Assembly (NCBI GenBank): GCA_012026715.1
Contig: VEPB01000309.1
Coordinates: forward strand, 1 to 6,734
Reading direction: 5' to 3'
Source: Methylococcaceae bacterium
Lineage (GTDB): Bacteria; Pseudomonadota; Gammaproteobacteria; Methylococcales; Methylococcaceae
Length of the DNA: 6,734 bases
Each line of letters begins with the position of its first letter. Positions within the stretch are counted from its first letter, which is position 1. Below, one piece after another: positions 1 through 6,730 of the stretch. The position numbers were made by a program, and so were the translations under genes. The notes under the pieces are model-generated. The model ran no database searches, was not told the DNA's origin, and saw nothing but the letters and a program-made list of their open reading frames with translations.

Positions 1-174
1 GAAACCCGTACGGTTGAAGTTGTGGCTTCTGACGCCGCTTGGGAAGTGTATCGTCTGTCCGACATCATCTACGATCCGGACAGCCGTTTCGCAGGTCTGC
101 TGTTCTTCTTCGACGCAGCCGGCAACCGTCAGATCACTCAGATCGACGCTCCGCTGATCCCGTCCTTCATGTAA
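1..174 (+). CDS. pmoB: Particulate methane monooxygenase subunit B, C-terminal 57 residues (5' end outside window)
   Basis: Frame 1 is open from the first base to a TAA at 172-174 and encodes 57 residues ending in APLIPSFM. The stretch ETRTVEVVASDAAWEVYRLS, then DIIYDPDSRFAGLLFFFD and GNRQITQIDAPLIPSFM, closely matches my memory of the end of Methylococcus PmoB (GETRTV..SDAAWEVYRL..LIYDPDSRFAGLLFF..DAPLIPTF). PmoB is the copper-binding subunit of the membrane enzyme that oxidises methane to methanol. It has two periplasmic cupredoxin-like domains, and this fragment is the end of the second one. No copper ligands fall in the visible part, since the known histidine ligands lie near the mature N-terminus. 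pmoC and pmoA are expected upstream, as in pmoCAB operons. All four Arg codons are CGT, which suggests a highly expressed gene. The homologous AmoB of gammaproteobacterial ammonia oxidisers cannot be fully excluded from 57 residues. Confidence 0.9.
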   Translation, partial: ETRTVEVVASDAAWEVYRLSDIIYDPDSRFAGLLFFFDAAGNRQITQIDAPLIPSFM

Positions 175-181
175 GTTCCAG

Positions 182-214
182 GAACCTGCCGTCTCGGCGG
201 CAGGTTCTCTTACC
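182..214 (+). terminator. First hairpin after pmoB, weak terminator or 3'-end stabiliser
   Basis: Positions 182-191 (GAACCTGCCG) pair perfectly with 198-207 around a six-base loop, giving a 10-bp stem that starts eight bases after the pmoB stop codon. The following bases (TCTCTTACCT) are pyrimidine-rich but have no uninterrupted T-run. On its own it would be an inefficient intrinsic terminator. Its position suits a 3'-end protecting stem-loop or a helper to the stronger terminator just downstream. The stem is seen in the sequence; the role is inferred. Confidence 0.6.
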
Positions 215-228
215 TGAAGAAGGAGAAT

Positions 229-261
229 AAAGCCCCCGGGATCGCTCCCGGGGGCTTTTTT
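229..261 (+). terminator. Strong rho-independent terminator closing the pmoB transcript
   Basis: Positions 231-241 (AGCCCCCGGGA) pair perfectly with 246-256 around the four-base loop TCGC. The stem can extend by two A-T pairs on the outside (229-230 with 257-258). It runs into six consecutive T residues at 256-261. This is the canonical intrinsic terminator layout. The A-rich left flank (AATAA) becomes a short T-rich tract on the other strand, so some bidirectional activity is possible. It separates the pmo transcription unit from gltBD. Confidence 0.93.
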
Positions 262-264
262 ATG

Positions 265-286
265 GGCGCCGAGCAGTTGGCGCCGA
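265..286 (+). repeat. Short repeat GGCGCCGA separated by six bases
   Basis: GGCGCCGA occurs at 265-272 and again at 279-286. Because GGCGCC is its own reverse complement, the pair can also be read as an inverted repeat (265-270 with 279-284) with an eight-base loop. It lies directly after the terminator and 38 bases upstream of the predicted gltB -35 element. It could be a chance GC-rich repeat or a small protein-binding site; I recognise no known operator. Confidence 0.3.
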
Positions 287-323
287 CCTGTGTCCGCACC
301 AAGGTGGAACGGGAACAAAATAC

Positions 324-352
324 TTGAAAATCAGGGTCGGATTCCCTATAGT
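324..352 (+). promoter_or_regulatory. Predicted sigma70-type promoter for gltBD
   Basis: A -35 element TTGAAA (324-329, five of six bases matching TTGACA) and a -10 element TATAGT (347-352, five of six matching TATAAT) are separated by exactly 17 bases, the optimal spacing. Transcription would start near 358-360, giving a leader of about 170 bases before gltB. The bases after the -10 element (CTCGGCCC) are GC-rich, a discriminator type associated with growth-rate or stringent control; that link is inferred. The promoter lies 62 bases beyond the upstream terminator, which supports an independent gltBD unit. I found no convincing sigma54 (GG-N10-GC) promoter here. Confidence 0.72.
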
Positions 353-416
353 CTCGGCCCGTTTTGCGTGCCGCCAGCTGCCGTCGGCAACGTGTAATGG
401 CTAGTCCAATCAAAAT

Positions 417-447
417 CTTACGCCCTCGAACTAATGGTTGGCGTAGG
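417..447 (+). other. Imperfect hairpin in the gltB 5' leader
   Basis: Positions 417-424 (CTTACGCC) can pair with 440-447 (GGCGTAGG) as eight base pairs with one G-T wobble and a 15-base loop. It lies in the middle of the predicted leader RNA, about 80 bases before the gltB start codon. There is no T-run after it, so it is not a terminator. I do not recognise a riboswitch class. It may be a minor structural element or chance pairing. Confidence 0.25.
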
Positions 448-518
448 CCGGGTCGGCACCAACTTCGGATTTATGGCGTATTTCCTCAGGAAACACAGCC
501 TGTAGCGCCAAGCGACAT

Positions 519-523
519 GAGGT
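519..523 (+). promoter_or_regulatory. gltB ribosome binding site
   Basis: GAGGT lies five bases before the ATG at 529 and complements the anti-Shine-Dalgarno end of 16S rRNA. It fixes the gltB start at 529. The same GAGGT core is used in front of gltD. Confidence 0.85.
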
Positions 524-528
524 AACCA

Positions 529-3500
529 ATGAGTCACAACGCATTACCCGCCAAGCAGGGCCTGTACGACCCTCGTCATGAACACGATGCATGCGGCGTG
601 GGCTTTATCGCGCACATCAAGGGCCAGAAAAGCAATGGGGTCATCAAGCAAGGCTTGGAACTGCTCAAGAATCTGACCCACCGCGGCGCCGTTGGCGCGG
701 ATCCTCTGGCGGGCGACGGTGCGGGTATCCTCATTCAGCTTCCCGACGCATTCCTGCGGAGCGAATGCCAGGCACTAGGCATTGCTTTGCCGGAAGTCGG
801 CCACTACGGCGTCGGCATGGTGTTCCTGCCCCGCGCGGAGGAGCAGCGGATCGGCTGCCAGGCCGTGCTGGAGGATTACGTTCGCCAGGAGGGACAGACC
901 CTCCTCGGTTGGCGCGACGTTCCGGTCGACAACACAGGTCTGGGCGAGTCGGTCAAGCTGGTGGAGCCGGTGGTGCGCCAGGTGTTCATCGCCCGCGGCG
1001 CCAACTGCGCCAGCCAGGACGCATTCGAGCGCAAGCTGTTCGTGATCCGCAAGCAGGTGGAAAACGCCATTCTTGAGCGCGGCCTGGACGACGGCAAGGC
1101 TTTCTATCTACCCTCGTTCTCGTCGCGCACGCTGGTTTACAAGGGAATGCTGCTGGCCGATCAGGTCGGACTTTATTACCGCGACCTCCAGAACGAAACA
1201 ATGATTTCGGCTCTGGCGCTGGTGCACCAGCGGTTTTCCACCAATACCTTCCCGACCTGGGATCTGGCGCATCCGTTTCGCATGATCGCCCACAACGGCG
1301 AGATCAACACCATCCGTGGCAACATCAACTGGATGGCGGCGCGACGTGCATCCATGTCCTCCGAATTGCTGGGCGCAGACCTTAACAAGGTGTGGCCGCT
1401 CATTGCCGAGGGCCAGTCTGACTCGGCCTGTTTCGACAACGCTCTGGAACTGCTGGTGACCGGAGGCTATTCCCTGGTCCACGCGATGATGCTGCTGATC
1501 CCGGAAGCCTGGGCCGGCAACCCGCTGATGGACGAGCAACGCCGGGCTTTCTACGAATACCATTCGGCTTTGATGGAGCCGTGGGATGGTCCCGCCGCCG
1601 TGGCTTTCACCGATGGCCGCCAGATTGGCGCCACCCTGGATCGTAACGGCCTGCGACCGGCGCGCTACCTCATCACCGACGACGATTACGTGGTCATGGC
1701 CTCGGAGATGGGCGTGCTGGAAATTCCCCAGCACAAGATCGTCAAGAAGTGGCGGCTGCAACCGGGTCGCATGCTGCTCATCGACATGGAGCAAGGGCGG
1801 ATCATCGACGACGCCGAGATCAAGTCGGATCTGGCCGGCCGCGCGCCTTACCAGAAATGGGTGGACGATGCCCAGATCGTGGTGGAAAAGTTGCCACCGG
1901 AAGTCGCCGCCATGGCGCCCGACGCGCAAACCTTGCTGGACCGTCAGCAAGCCTTCGGCTACACCCAGGAAGACATCAAGTTCTTCCTCCAGCCCATGGC
2001 GTTGACCGGTCAGGAGCCGGTGGGATCGATGGGCACCGACGCGGCGCTGGCCGTGCTGTCCAACCGCTCGCGCTTGTTGTATGACTATTTCAAGCAGGGT
2101 TTCGCCCAGGTTACCAACCCGGCCATCGACCCCATCCGGGAAGAGTTGGTCATGTCGCTGGTGTCCCACATCGGCCCGCGGCCCAACCTGCTGGGGTTGG
2201 GCAACCAGGAGAACCACAAGCGCCTGGAAGTCCACCAGCCGATCCTGACCAACAAGGATCTGGAAAAGATCCGCCGCATCGAAACCCGCACGGCCGGCGC
2301 CTTCAGGACCAAGACCCTGAGCATGTGCTTTGCCGCCGACACCGGGGCTGCCGGCATGGAGCCTGCCTTGAAGGCTTTGTGTGCCCAGGCGGAGAAGGCG
2401 GTGCTGGACGGCAATAACATCCTGATTCTGTCTGACCGCCGCATCGATGCGGATTACGTGGCCATTCCGGCCTTGCTGGCGACCTCGGCGGTGCACTATC
2501 ACCTGATCCGCGCGGGTCTGCGCACCCAGGTGGGACTGGTGATCGAGACAGGTGAAGCGCGCGAGGTCCATCATTTCGCCTTGCTGGCCGGTTACGGCGC
2601 GGAAGCGGTCAATCCCTACCTGGCCTTCGATACCCTGTCGGACCTGCGCGAGCGCCTACCCGAAAAGCTGACGGAGGACGAGGCCCACAAGCGCTATATC
2701 AAGGCGATCGGCAAGGCGCTGCTCAAGGTCATGTCGAAGATGGGGATCTCGACCTACCAGTCATACTGCGGCGCCCAGATCTTCAATGCCATCGGCTTGT
2801 CGGAGCAGTTGCTGGACCAATACTTCACCGGCACCATTTCAACCACCGGTGGCGCCACCGTGCTGGAAATCGCCGAGGAAACCGTACGCCGTCACCGTCT
2901 GGCATTCGGTAACGCGCCGCTGTATCGCAATGCGCTGGACGTGGGCGGCGAATATGCCTACCGGGTGCGCGGAGAAGATCACATCTGGACGCCGGACACC
3001 ATCGGCAAGCTGCAGTTCGCGACCCGCGCCAACGACGCCAAGACTTACGCGGAATACGCGCGCATCATCAACGAGCAAAATCAGTCCTTGCTGACCCTGC
3101 GCGGCCTGATGGAATTCAAGTTCGCCGACGCCGGTGTGCCGATCGAGGAGGTCGAGCCGGCCAAGGAGATCGTCAAGCGTTTTGCCACCGGTGCCATGTC
3201 GTTCGGTTCCATCTCCTGGGAGGCTCATACCACTCTGGCGATCGCCATGAACCGGATCGGCGGCAAGTCCAATACCGGCGAGGGCGGCGAGTTGTCGGAG
3301 CGGTTCAAGCCGCTGCCCAACGGCGATTCCATGCGCTCGGCCATCAAGCAGGTCGCTTCCGGCCGGTTCGGCGTGACCACCGAATATCTGGTCAACGCCG
3401 ACGACATCCAGATCAAGATCAGCCAGGGCGCCAAGCCGGGCGAAGGCGGACAGCTGCCCGGCCACAAGGTGGATTCGGTGATCGCCAAGGTGCGGCATTC

Positions 3501-5157
3501 GACGCCGGGTGTGGGGCTGATCTCGCCGCCGCCCCACCACGACATTTATTCCATCGAGGATCTGGCTCAGCTGATCCACGATCTGAAGAACGTCAATCCG
3601 GCCGCCCGCATCAGTGTCAAGCTGGTGTCGGAAGTGGGCGTCGGCACGGTGGCGGCCGGGGTGGCCAAGGCCCACGCCGACCATGTGACCATCGCCGGCT
3701 ACGATGGCGGGACCGGCGCCAGCCCGATCACCTCCATCAAGCATGCCGGATTGCCGTGGGAAATCGGATTGGCCGAGACCCACCAGACCCTGGTGCTCAA
3801 CAAGTTGCGCGGCCGCATCAGCGTGCAGGCCGACGGTGGCATGCGCACCGGCCGCGACGTGGCCATCGCCATGCTGCTGGGAGCCGATGAAGTGGGTTTC
3901 GCCACCGCGCCGCTGATCGTGGAAGGCTGCATCATGATGCGCAAGTGCCATCTGAACACCTGCCCGGTCGGCGTGGCCACCCAGGATCCGGAGTTGCGCA
4001 AGCGCTTCACCGGCCAGCCCGAGCATGTGGTGAACTTCTTCTTCTTCATTGCCGAGGAACTGCGGCAGATCATGGCCAAGCTGGGCTTCCGGACGGTCAA
4101 CGAGATGATCGGCCGCTCCGACCGGCTCGACATGCGCAAGGCCATTTCGCACTGGAAAGCTTCCAAGATCGATCTGTCGAAGATCCTCTATCGGCCGGAG
4201 GTCGGTCCCAATGTGTCGATTTACTGCTGCGAGCCGCAGGATCATGGATTGGACAAGGCCCTGGACCGACAGATCATCGCCCAGGCTCGTCCGGCGCTGG
4301 AGCAGCGCCAGCCGGTCCGGATCGAAACCGACATCCACAACTACAACCGGACCTTTGGTGCCATGCTGTCGGGTGAGGTGGCCAAGCGCTATGGACATGA
4401 GGGCCTGCCGGACGACACCATTTCGGTGCTGGTGAAAGGCACGGCGGGCCAGAGTTTCGGCGCCTTCCTGGCGGCCGGCGTCAGCGTGGAATTGCAGGGC
4501 GAGGCCAACGACTATGTGGGCAAGGGTTTGTCAGGCGGCCGCATTGCCATTTATCCGCCGGCCGACTGCCCCATCAAGCCAGAAGACAACATCATCGTCG
4601 GCAATACCGTGCTGTACGGCGCCATCAGTGGCGAGTGCTACTTCCGCGGGGTCGCCGGTGAACGTTTTGCCGTGCGCAACTCCGGCGCCATCGCGGTGGT
4701 GGAGGGGGTCGGCGATCACGGCTGTGAATACATGACTGGCGGCTGTGTGGTGGTGCTGGGAGGCACTGGCCGCAATTTCGCCGCGGGCATGTCCGGTGGC
4801 GTCGCCTATGTGCTGGATGAAACCGGCGACTTCGAACGTCGCTGCAACCTGGCGATGGTGGAACTGCAACCGATCCCTGCGGAGGACGCGGCGCTGGAAA
4901 GCCTGGACCATCAGGGCGGAGACATGGAAAGCCATGGTCTGGTGGACATCATGCGCGACATGAGCGGCAACGACGTCCAGCGTATCCGCAACCTGATCGA
5001 GCGTCATCGCCGCTACACCGGCAGCGCGCGCGCCAAGCACATTCTGGACAACTGGGCGAGCTACGTCGGCCGCTTCGTCAAGGTGATGCCGGTGGACTAC
5101 CGGCAGGCCCTGGAAAAGATGCGGCAATCCCAGGCTCAGTCAGGGCTCCGTCACTAA
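529..5157 (+). CDS. gltB: Glutamate synthase (NADPH) large (alpha) subunit
   Basis: This 1542-residue protein makes glutamate from glutamine and 2-oxoglutarate in the cytoplasm, using electrons from GltD. Residues 1-21 look like the short propeptide removed in this family, which exposes Cys22 (in DACGVGF) as the N-terminal nucleophile of a class II glutamine amidotransferase domain (about 22-430). Arg235, Asn256-Gly257 (HNGEINT) and Asp298 fit the known glutaminase-site residues of the Azospirillum enzyme. A central linking domain spans about 470-770. The FMN-binding synthase domain (about 820-1200) has ATGAMSFGSIS at 886-896 and DGGTGA at 1059-1064. Cys1134, Cys1140 and Cys1145 have the C-x5-C-x4-C spacing of the [3Fe-4S] site. 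A GXGXG beta-helix domain follows (about 1275-1470, including the glycine-rich run from Gly1358). Length is normal for the family and I see no truncation, frameshift or missing key residue. Promoter and ribosome site lie just upstream; gltD follows after 133 bases. Confidence 0.98.
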   Translation: MSHNALPAKQGLYDPRHEHDACGVGFIAHIKGQKSNGVIKQGLELLKNLTHRGAVGADPLAGDGAGILIQLPDAFLRSECQALGIALPEVGHYGVGMVFLPRAEEQRIGCQAVLEDYVRQEGQTLLGWRDVPVDNTGLGESVKLVEPVVRQVFIARGANCASQDAFERKLFVIRKQVENAILERGLDDGKAFYLPSFSSRTLVYKGMLLADQVGLYYRDLQNETMISALALVHQRFSTNTFPTWDLAHPFRMIAHNGEINTIRGNINWMAARRASMSSELLGADLNKVWPLIAEGQSDSACFDNALELLVTGGYSLVHAMMLLIPEAWAGNPLMDEQRRAFYEYHSALMEPWDGPAAVAFTDGRQIGATLDRNGLRPARYLITDDDYVVMASEMGVLEIPQHKIVKKWRLQPGRMLLIDMEQGRIIDDAEIKSDLAGRAPYQKWVDDAQIVVEKLPPEVAAMAPDAQTLLDRQQAFGYTQEDIKFFLQPMALTGQEPVGSMGTDAALAVLSNRSRLLYDYFKQGFAQVTNPAIDPIREELVMSLVSHIGPRPNLLGLGNQENHKRLEVHQPILTNKDLEKIRRIETRTAGAFRTKTLSMCFAADTGAAGMEPALKALCAQAEKAVLDGNNILILSDRRIDADYVAIPALLATSAVHYHLIRAGLRTQVGLVIETGEAREVHHFALLAGYGAEAVNPYLAFDTLSDLRERLPEKLTEDEAHKRYIKAIGKALLKVMSKMGISTYQSYCGAQIFNAIGLSEQLLDQYFTGTISTTGGATVLEIAEETVRRHRLAFGNAPLYRNALDVGGEYAYRVRGEDHIWTPDTIGKLQFATRANDAKTYAEYARIINEQNQSLLTLRGLMEFKFADAGVPIEEVEPAKEIVKRFATGAMSFGSISWEAHTTLAIAMNRIGGKSNTGEGGELSERFKPLPNGDSMRSAIKQVASGRFGVTTEYLVNADDIQIKISQGAKPGEGGQLPGHKVDSVIAKVRHSTPGVGLISPPPHHDIYSIEDLAQLIHDLKNVNPAARISVKLVSEVGVGTVAAGVAKAHADHVTIAGYDGGTGASPITSIKHAGLPWEIGLAETHQTLVLNKLRGRISVQADGGMRTGRDVAIAMLLGADEVGFATAPLIVEGCIMMRKCHLNTCPVGVATQDPELRKRFTGQPEHVVNFFFFIAEELRQIMAKLGFRTVNEMIGRSDRLDMRKAISHWKASKIDLSKILYRPEVGPNVSIYCCEPQDHGLDKALDRQIIAQARPALEQRQPVRIETDIHNYNRTFGAMLSGEVAKRYGHEGLPDDTISVLVKGTAGQSFGAFLAAGVSVELQGEANDYVGKGLSGGRIAIYPPADCPIKPEDNIIVGNTVLYGAISGECYFRGVAGERFAVRNSGAIAVVEGVGDHGCEYMTGGCVVVLGGTGRNFAAGMSGGVAYVLDETGDFERRCNLAMVELQPIPAEDAALESLDHQGGDMESHGLVDIMRDMSGNDVQRIRNLIERHRRYTGSARAKHILDNWASYVGRFVKVMPVDYRQALEKMRQSQAQSGLRH

Positions 5158-5176
5158 ACGTACCGCTGCCGAGAGC

Positions 5177-5218
5177 CGCCGGGCGGTCGCCGGGTAGAAC
5201 CCGGTTGCCGCCCTGGCG
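5177..5218 (+). other. Long GC-rich hairpin between gltB and gltD, no T-tract
   Basis: Positions 5181-5195 (GGGCGGTCGCCGGGT) pair with 5199-5213 as a 15-bp stem with one mismatch, two G-T wobbles and a three-base loop. After a one-base bulge at 5214, four more pairs form (5177-5180 with 5215-5218). No T-run follows, so it does not resemble an intrinsic terminator, and gltD should still be co-transcribed. It begins 20 bases after the gltB stop. Possible roles are protection of the gltB 3' end after RNA cleavage or tuning of the GltB:GltD ratio. The downstream bases to 5264 are also GC-rich and can form further short stems. Confidence 0.65.
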
Positions 5219-5276
5219 TGTCAGGCCGCGCCGGGGCTTCGGGGTTGCTAGGCCCGTCCCGGCCAATCATTACACA

Positions 5277-5281
5277 GAGGT
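5277..5281 (+). promoter_or_regulatory. gltD ribosome binding site
   Basis: GAGGT lies nine bases before the ATG at 5291 in an A-rich, unstructured stretch (ATTACACAGAGGTAGAAACA). It supports 5291 as the start codon and independent initiation of gltD, rather than translational coupling across the 133-base gap. Confidence 0.83.
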
Positions 5282-5290
5282 AGAAACAGC

Positions 5291-6730
5291 ATGGGTAAAC
5301 CCACGGGATTCATGGAAGTCTCACGGCAGGATCGACGCTACACGCTGGTGGCCGATCGCATCCAACACTACCATGAATTCGTCATTCCGCTGGCAGAGGA
5401 CGAACTGCGGCGCCAGGGTTCGCGTTGCATGGACTGCGGCATCCCTTATTGTCATCGGGGCTGCCCCATCAACAACATCATTCCGGACTGGAACGACTTG
5501 GTTTATCAGGGCAACTGGCGGGAAGCCATCGAGGTCCTCCACAGCACCAACAACTTCCCCGAGTTCACCGGCCGTATCTGTCCCGCCCCTTGCGAGGCGG
5601 CCTGCACTCTCAACCTCACCGACGAGCCGGTCACCATCAAGAGCATCGAGTGCGCCATCGTCGACAAGGCCTGGGAATCCGGCTGGATCAAGCCGCAAGT
5701 GGCGCCGCGGCGGACCGGCAAGCGGGTCGCCGTGATCGGCTCGGGCCCGGCAGGCCTGGCCTGCGCCCAGCAGTTGGCGCGGGTAGGCCATACCGTGGTG
5801 GTTTACGAGAAGAATGATCGCATCGGCGGCCTGATGCGCTACGGCATCCCGGATTTCAAGATGGAGAAGCAGCTGATCGATCGCCGCATCGGGCAGATGC
5901 AGGCGGAAGGCGTGACCTTCCGTCCCAACAGCCACGTGGGCAAGGACATCCCCGTTGCCGATCTGGTGGCCGACTTTGACGCGGTGGTCTTGGCTGGTGG
6001 CTCGGAACAGCCACGCGATTTGCCGGCGCCCGGCCGGGAGTTGCAAGGCGTTCATTTCGCGATGGAATTCCTGCCCCAACAGAACAAGCGCAATGCCGGC
6101 GACGCGATTCCCGAAGAGATCGCCATCAGCGCCAAGGACAAGCACGTGGTCGTGATCGGCGGCGGCGATACCGGTTCGGACTGTATCGGCACCTCCATCC
6201 GCCACGGCGCCGCTGCCGTGGTCCAGATCGAGATTCTCCCCAAGCCTCCGGAAAAGGAAGACAAGGCGCTGACCTGGCCCAATTGGCCCAACAAGTTGCG
6301 GACTTCTTCTTCGCAGGAAGAAGGCTGCGTCCGCGACTGGAGCGTGGCGACCAAGTCGTTCGAAGGTAGCCATGGCCGGGTGACCCACATCAACTGCGCT
6401 CGCGTCGAGTGGAAGAACGACGGCGGCCGCTGGGTCATGAGCGAAATTCCCGGCAGCGAATTCACCCTCAAGGCCGATCTCGTCCTGCTCGCCATGGGCT
6501 TCCTCCATCCGGTGCGCGAAGGCCTGCTGAGTGATCTGGGGGTTGCGCTGGACGAGCGGGGTAACGTGAAGGCCGACGTCAATGACTACAGCACCTCGGT
6601 GAACAAGGTGTTCGCGGCCGGCGACATGCGCCGAGGCCAATCCCTGGTGGTCTGGGCCATCCGCGAAGGGCGCCAGTGCGCCCGCGCCGTTGACGAATTC
6701 CTCATGGGCAGTTCCGACCTGCCCCGCTAG
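5291..6730 (+). CDS. gltD: Glutamate synthase (NADPH) small (beta) subunit
   Basis: This 479-residue flavoprotein oxidises NADPH and passes the electrons through FAD and iron-sulphur clusters to the FMN of GltB. The N-terminal cluster domain carries Cys46, Cys49, Cys54 and Cys58 (CMDCGIPYCHRGC) and a second set, Cys97, Cys101 and Cys105 (CPAPCEAAC), matching the [4Fe-4S] pattern of the family. An FAD-binding Rossmann motif sits at 150-155 (GSGPAG) with the conserved continuation YEKNDRIGGLMRYGIP. The NADPH-binding motif is at 290-295 (GGGDTG). The C-terminal FAD-contact motif AAGDMRRGQSLVVWAI lies around Gly444-Asp445. Length is typical of bacterial beta subunits and no key residue is missing. 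Related domains occur in dihydropyrimidine dehydrogenase and NuoF/NfnB-like proteins, but the adjacent gltB settles the identity. The TAG stop lies four bases from the window end, so any downstream gene or terminator is out of view. Confidence 0.98.
   Translation: MGKPTGFMEVSRQDRRYTLVADRIQHYHEFVIPLAEDELRRQGSRCMDCGIPYCHRGCPINNIIPDWNDLVYQGNWREAIEVLHSTNNFPEFTGRICPAPCEAACTLNLTDEPVTIKSIECAIVDKAWESGWIKPQVAPRRTGKRVAVIGSGPAGLACAQQLARVGHTVVVYEKNDRIGGLMRYGIPDFKMEKQLIDRRIGQMQAEGVTFRPNSHVGKDIPVADLVADFDAVVLAGGSEQPRDLPAPGRELQGVHFAMEFLPQQNKRNAGDAIPEEIAISAKDKHVVVIGGGDTGSDCIGTSIRHGAAAVVQIEILPKPPEKEDKALTWPNWPNKLRTSSSQEEGCVRDWSVATKSFEGSHGRVTHINCARVEWKNDGGRWVMSEIPGSEFTLKADLVLLAMGFLHPVREGLLSDLGVALDERGNVKADVNDYSTSVNKVFAAGDMRRGQSLVVWAIREGRQCARAVDEFLMGSSDLPR

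Larger units (their letters stand above)
397..525 (+). other. Possible 42-codon leader ORF immediately upstream of gltB (doubtful)
   Basis: An ATG at 397-399 opens a frame of 42 codons that stops at TAA 523-525, three bases before the gltB ATG. The predicted peptide begins MASPIKILRPRTNGWRRPGR and ends APSDMR. It has seven Arg and no recognisable family features. Its last codons (ATG AGG TAA) contain the gltB Shine-Dalgarno sequence, so ribosomes finishing this ORF would sit on the gltB start site. Against it: there is no Shine-Dalgarno sequence before 397, codon use shows no clear coding bias, and an ORF of this size arises easily by chance. The frame stays open upstream to 352, with a possible TTG start at 364. 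Confidence 0.18.

Noticed and set aside
1..174. Identity as AmoB (ammonia monooxygenase) instead of PmoB
   Set aside because: The two families are homologous and this fragment is short. The residue pattern fits methanotroph PmoB as I recall it, and the GC-rich context fits Methylococcaceae better than Nitrosococcus. Kept as a minor alternative.
39..230. 63-codon + strand frame across the pmoB end and the first hairpin
   Set aside because: It lies out of frame over the well-supported pmoB C-terminus, is Arg/Ser-rich and runs through a terminator stem.
210..413. 67-codon - strand frame across the intergenic region
   Set aside because: It crosses the strong terminator and the predicted gltB promoter, and its product has no recognisable features.
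440..490. Possible sigma54 (NtrC-dependent) promoter for gltB
   Set aside because: Candidate GG pairs at 455-456 and 475-476 are not followed by GC at the required 10-base distance, so the -12 element is missing.
1108..2574. 488-codon open frame on the - strand inside gltB
   Set aside because: Its codons are in exact register with those of gltB, so it only needs gltB to avoid TTA, CTA and TCA codons, which are rare in GC-rich genes. The product is a compositionally odd His/Gly/Val/Arg-rich sequence with no family features.
2839..4398. 519-codon open frame on the - strand inside gltB
   Set aside because: Same codon-register artefact of GC-rich coding DNA. The plus strand here encodes the highly conserved FMN and [3Fe-4S] region of GltB.
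5245..5272. Possible internal promoter for gltD (TTGCTA ... TCATTA)
   Set aside because: The spacing is 16 bases but the -10 match is poor and the spacer is GC-rich. It is weaker than expected from chance scanning, and gltD is adequately explained by co-transcription with gltB.
5321..6640. 439-codon open frame on the - strand inside gltD
   Set aside because: It is also in codon register with gltD, with low-complexity His/Asp/Gly/Val composition and no plausible domain.
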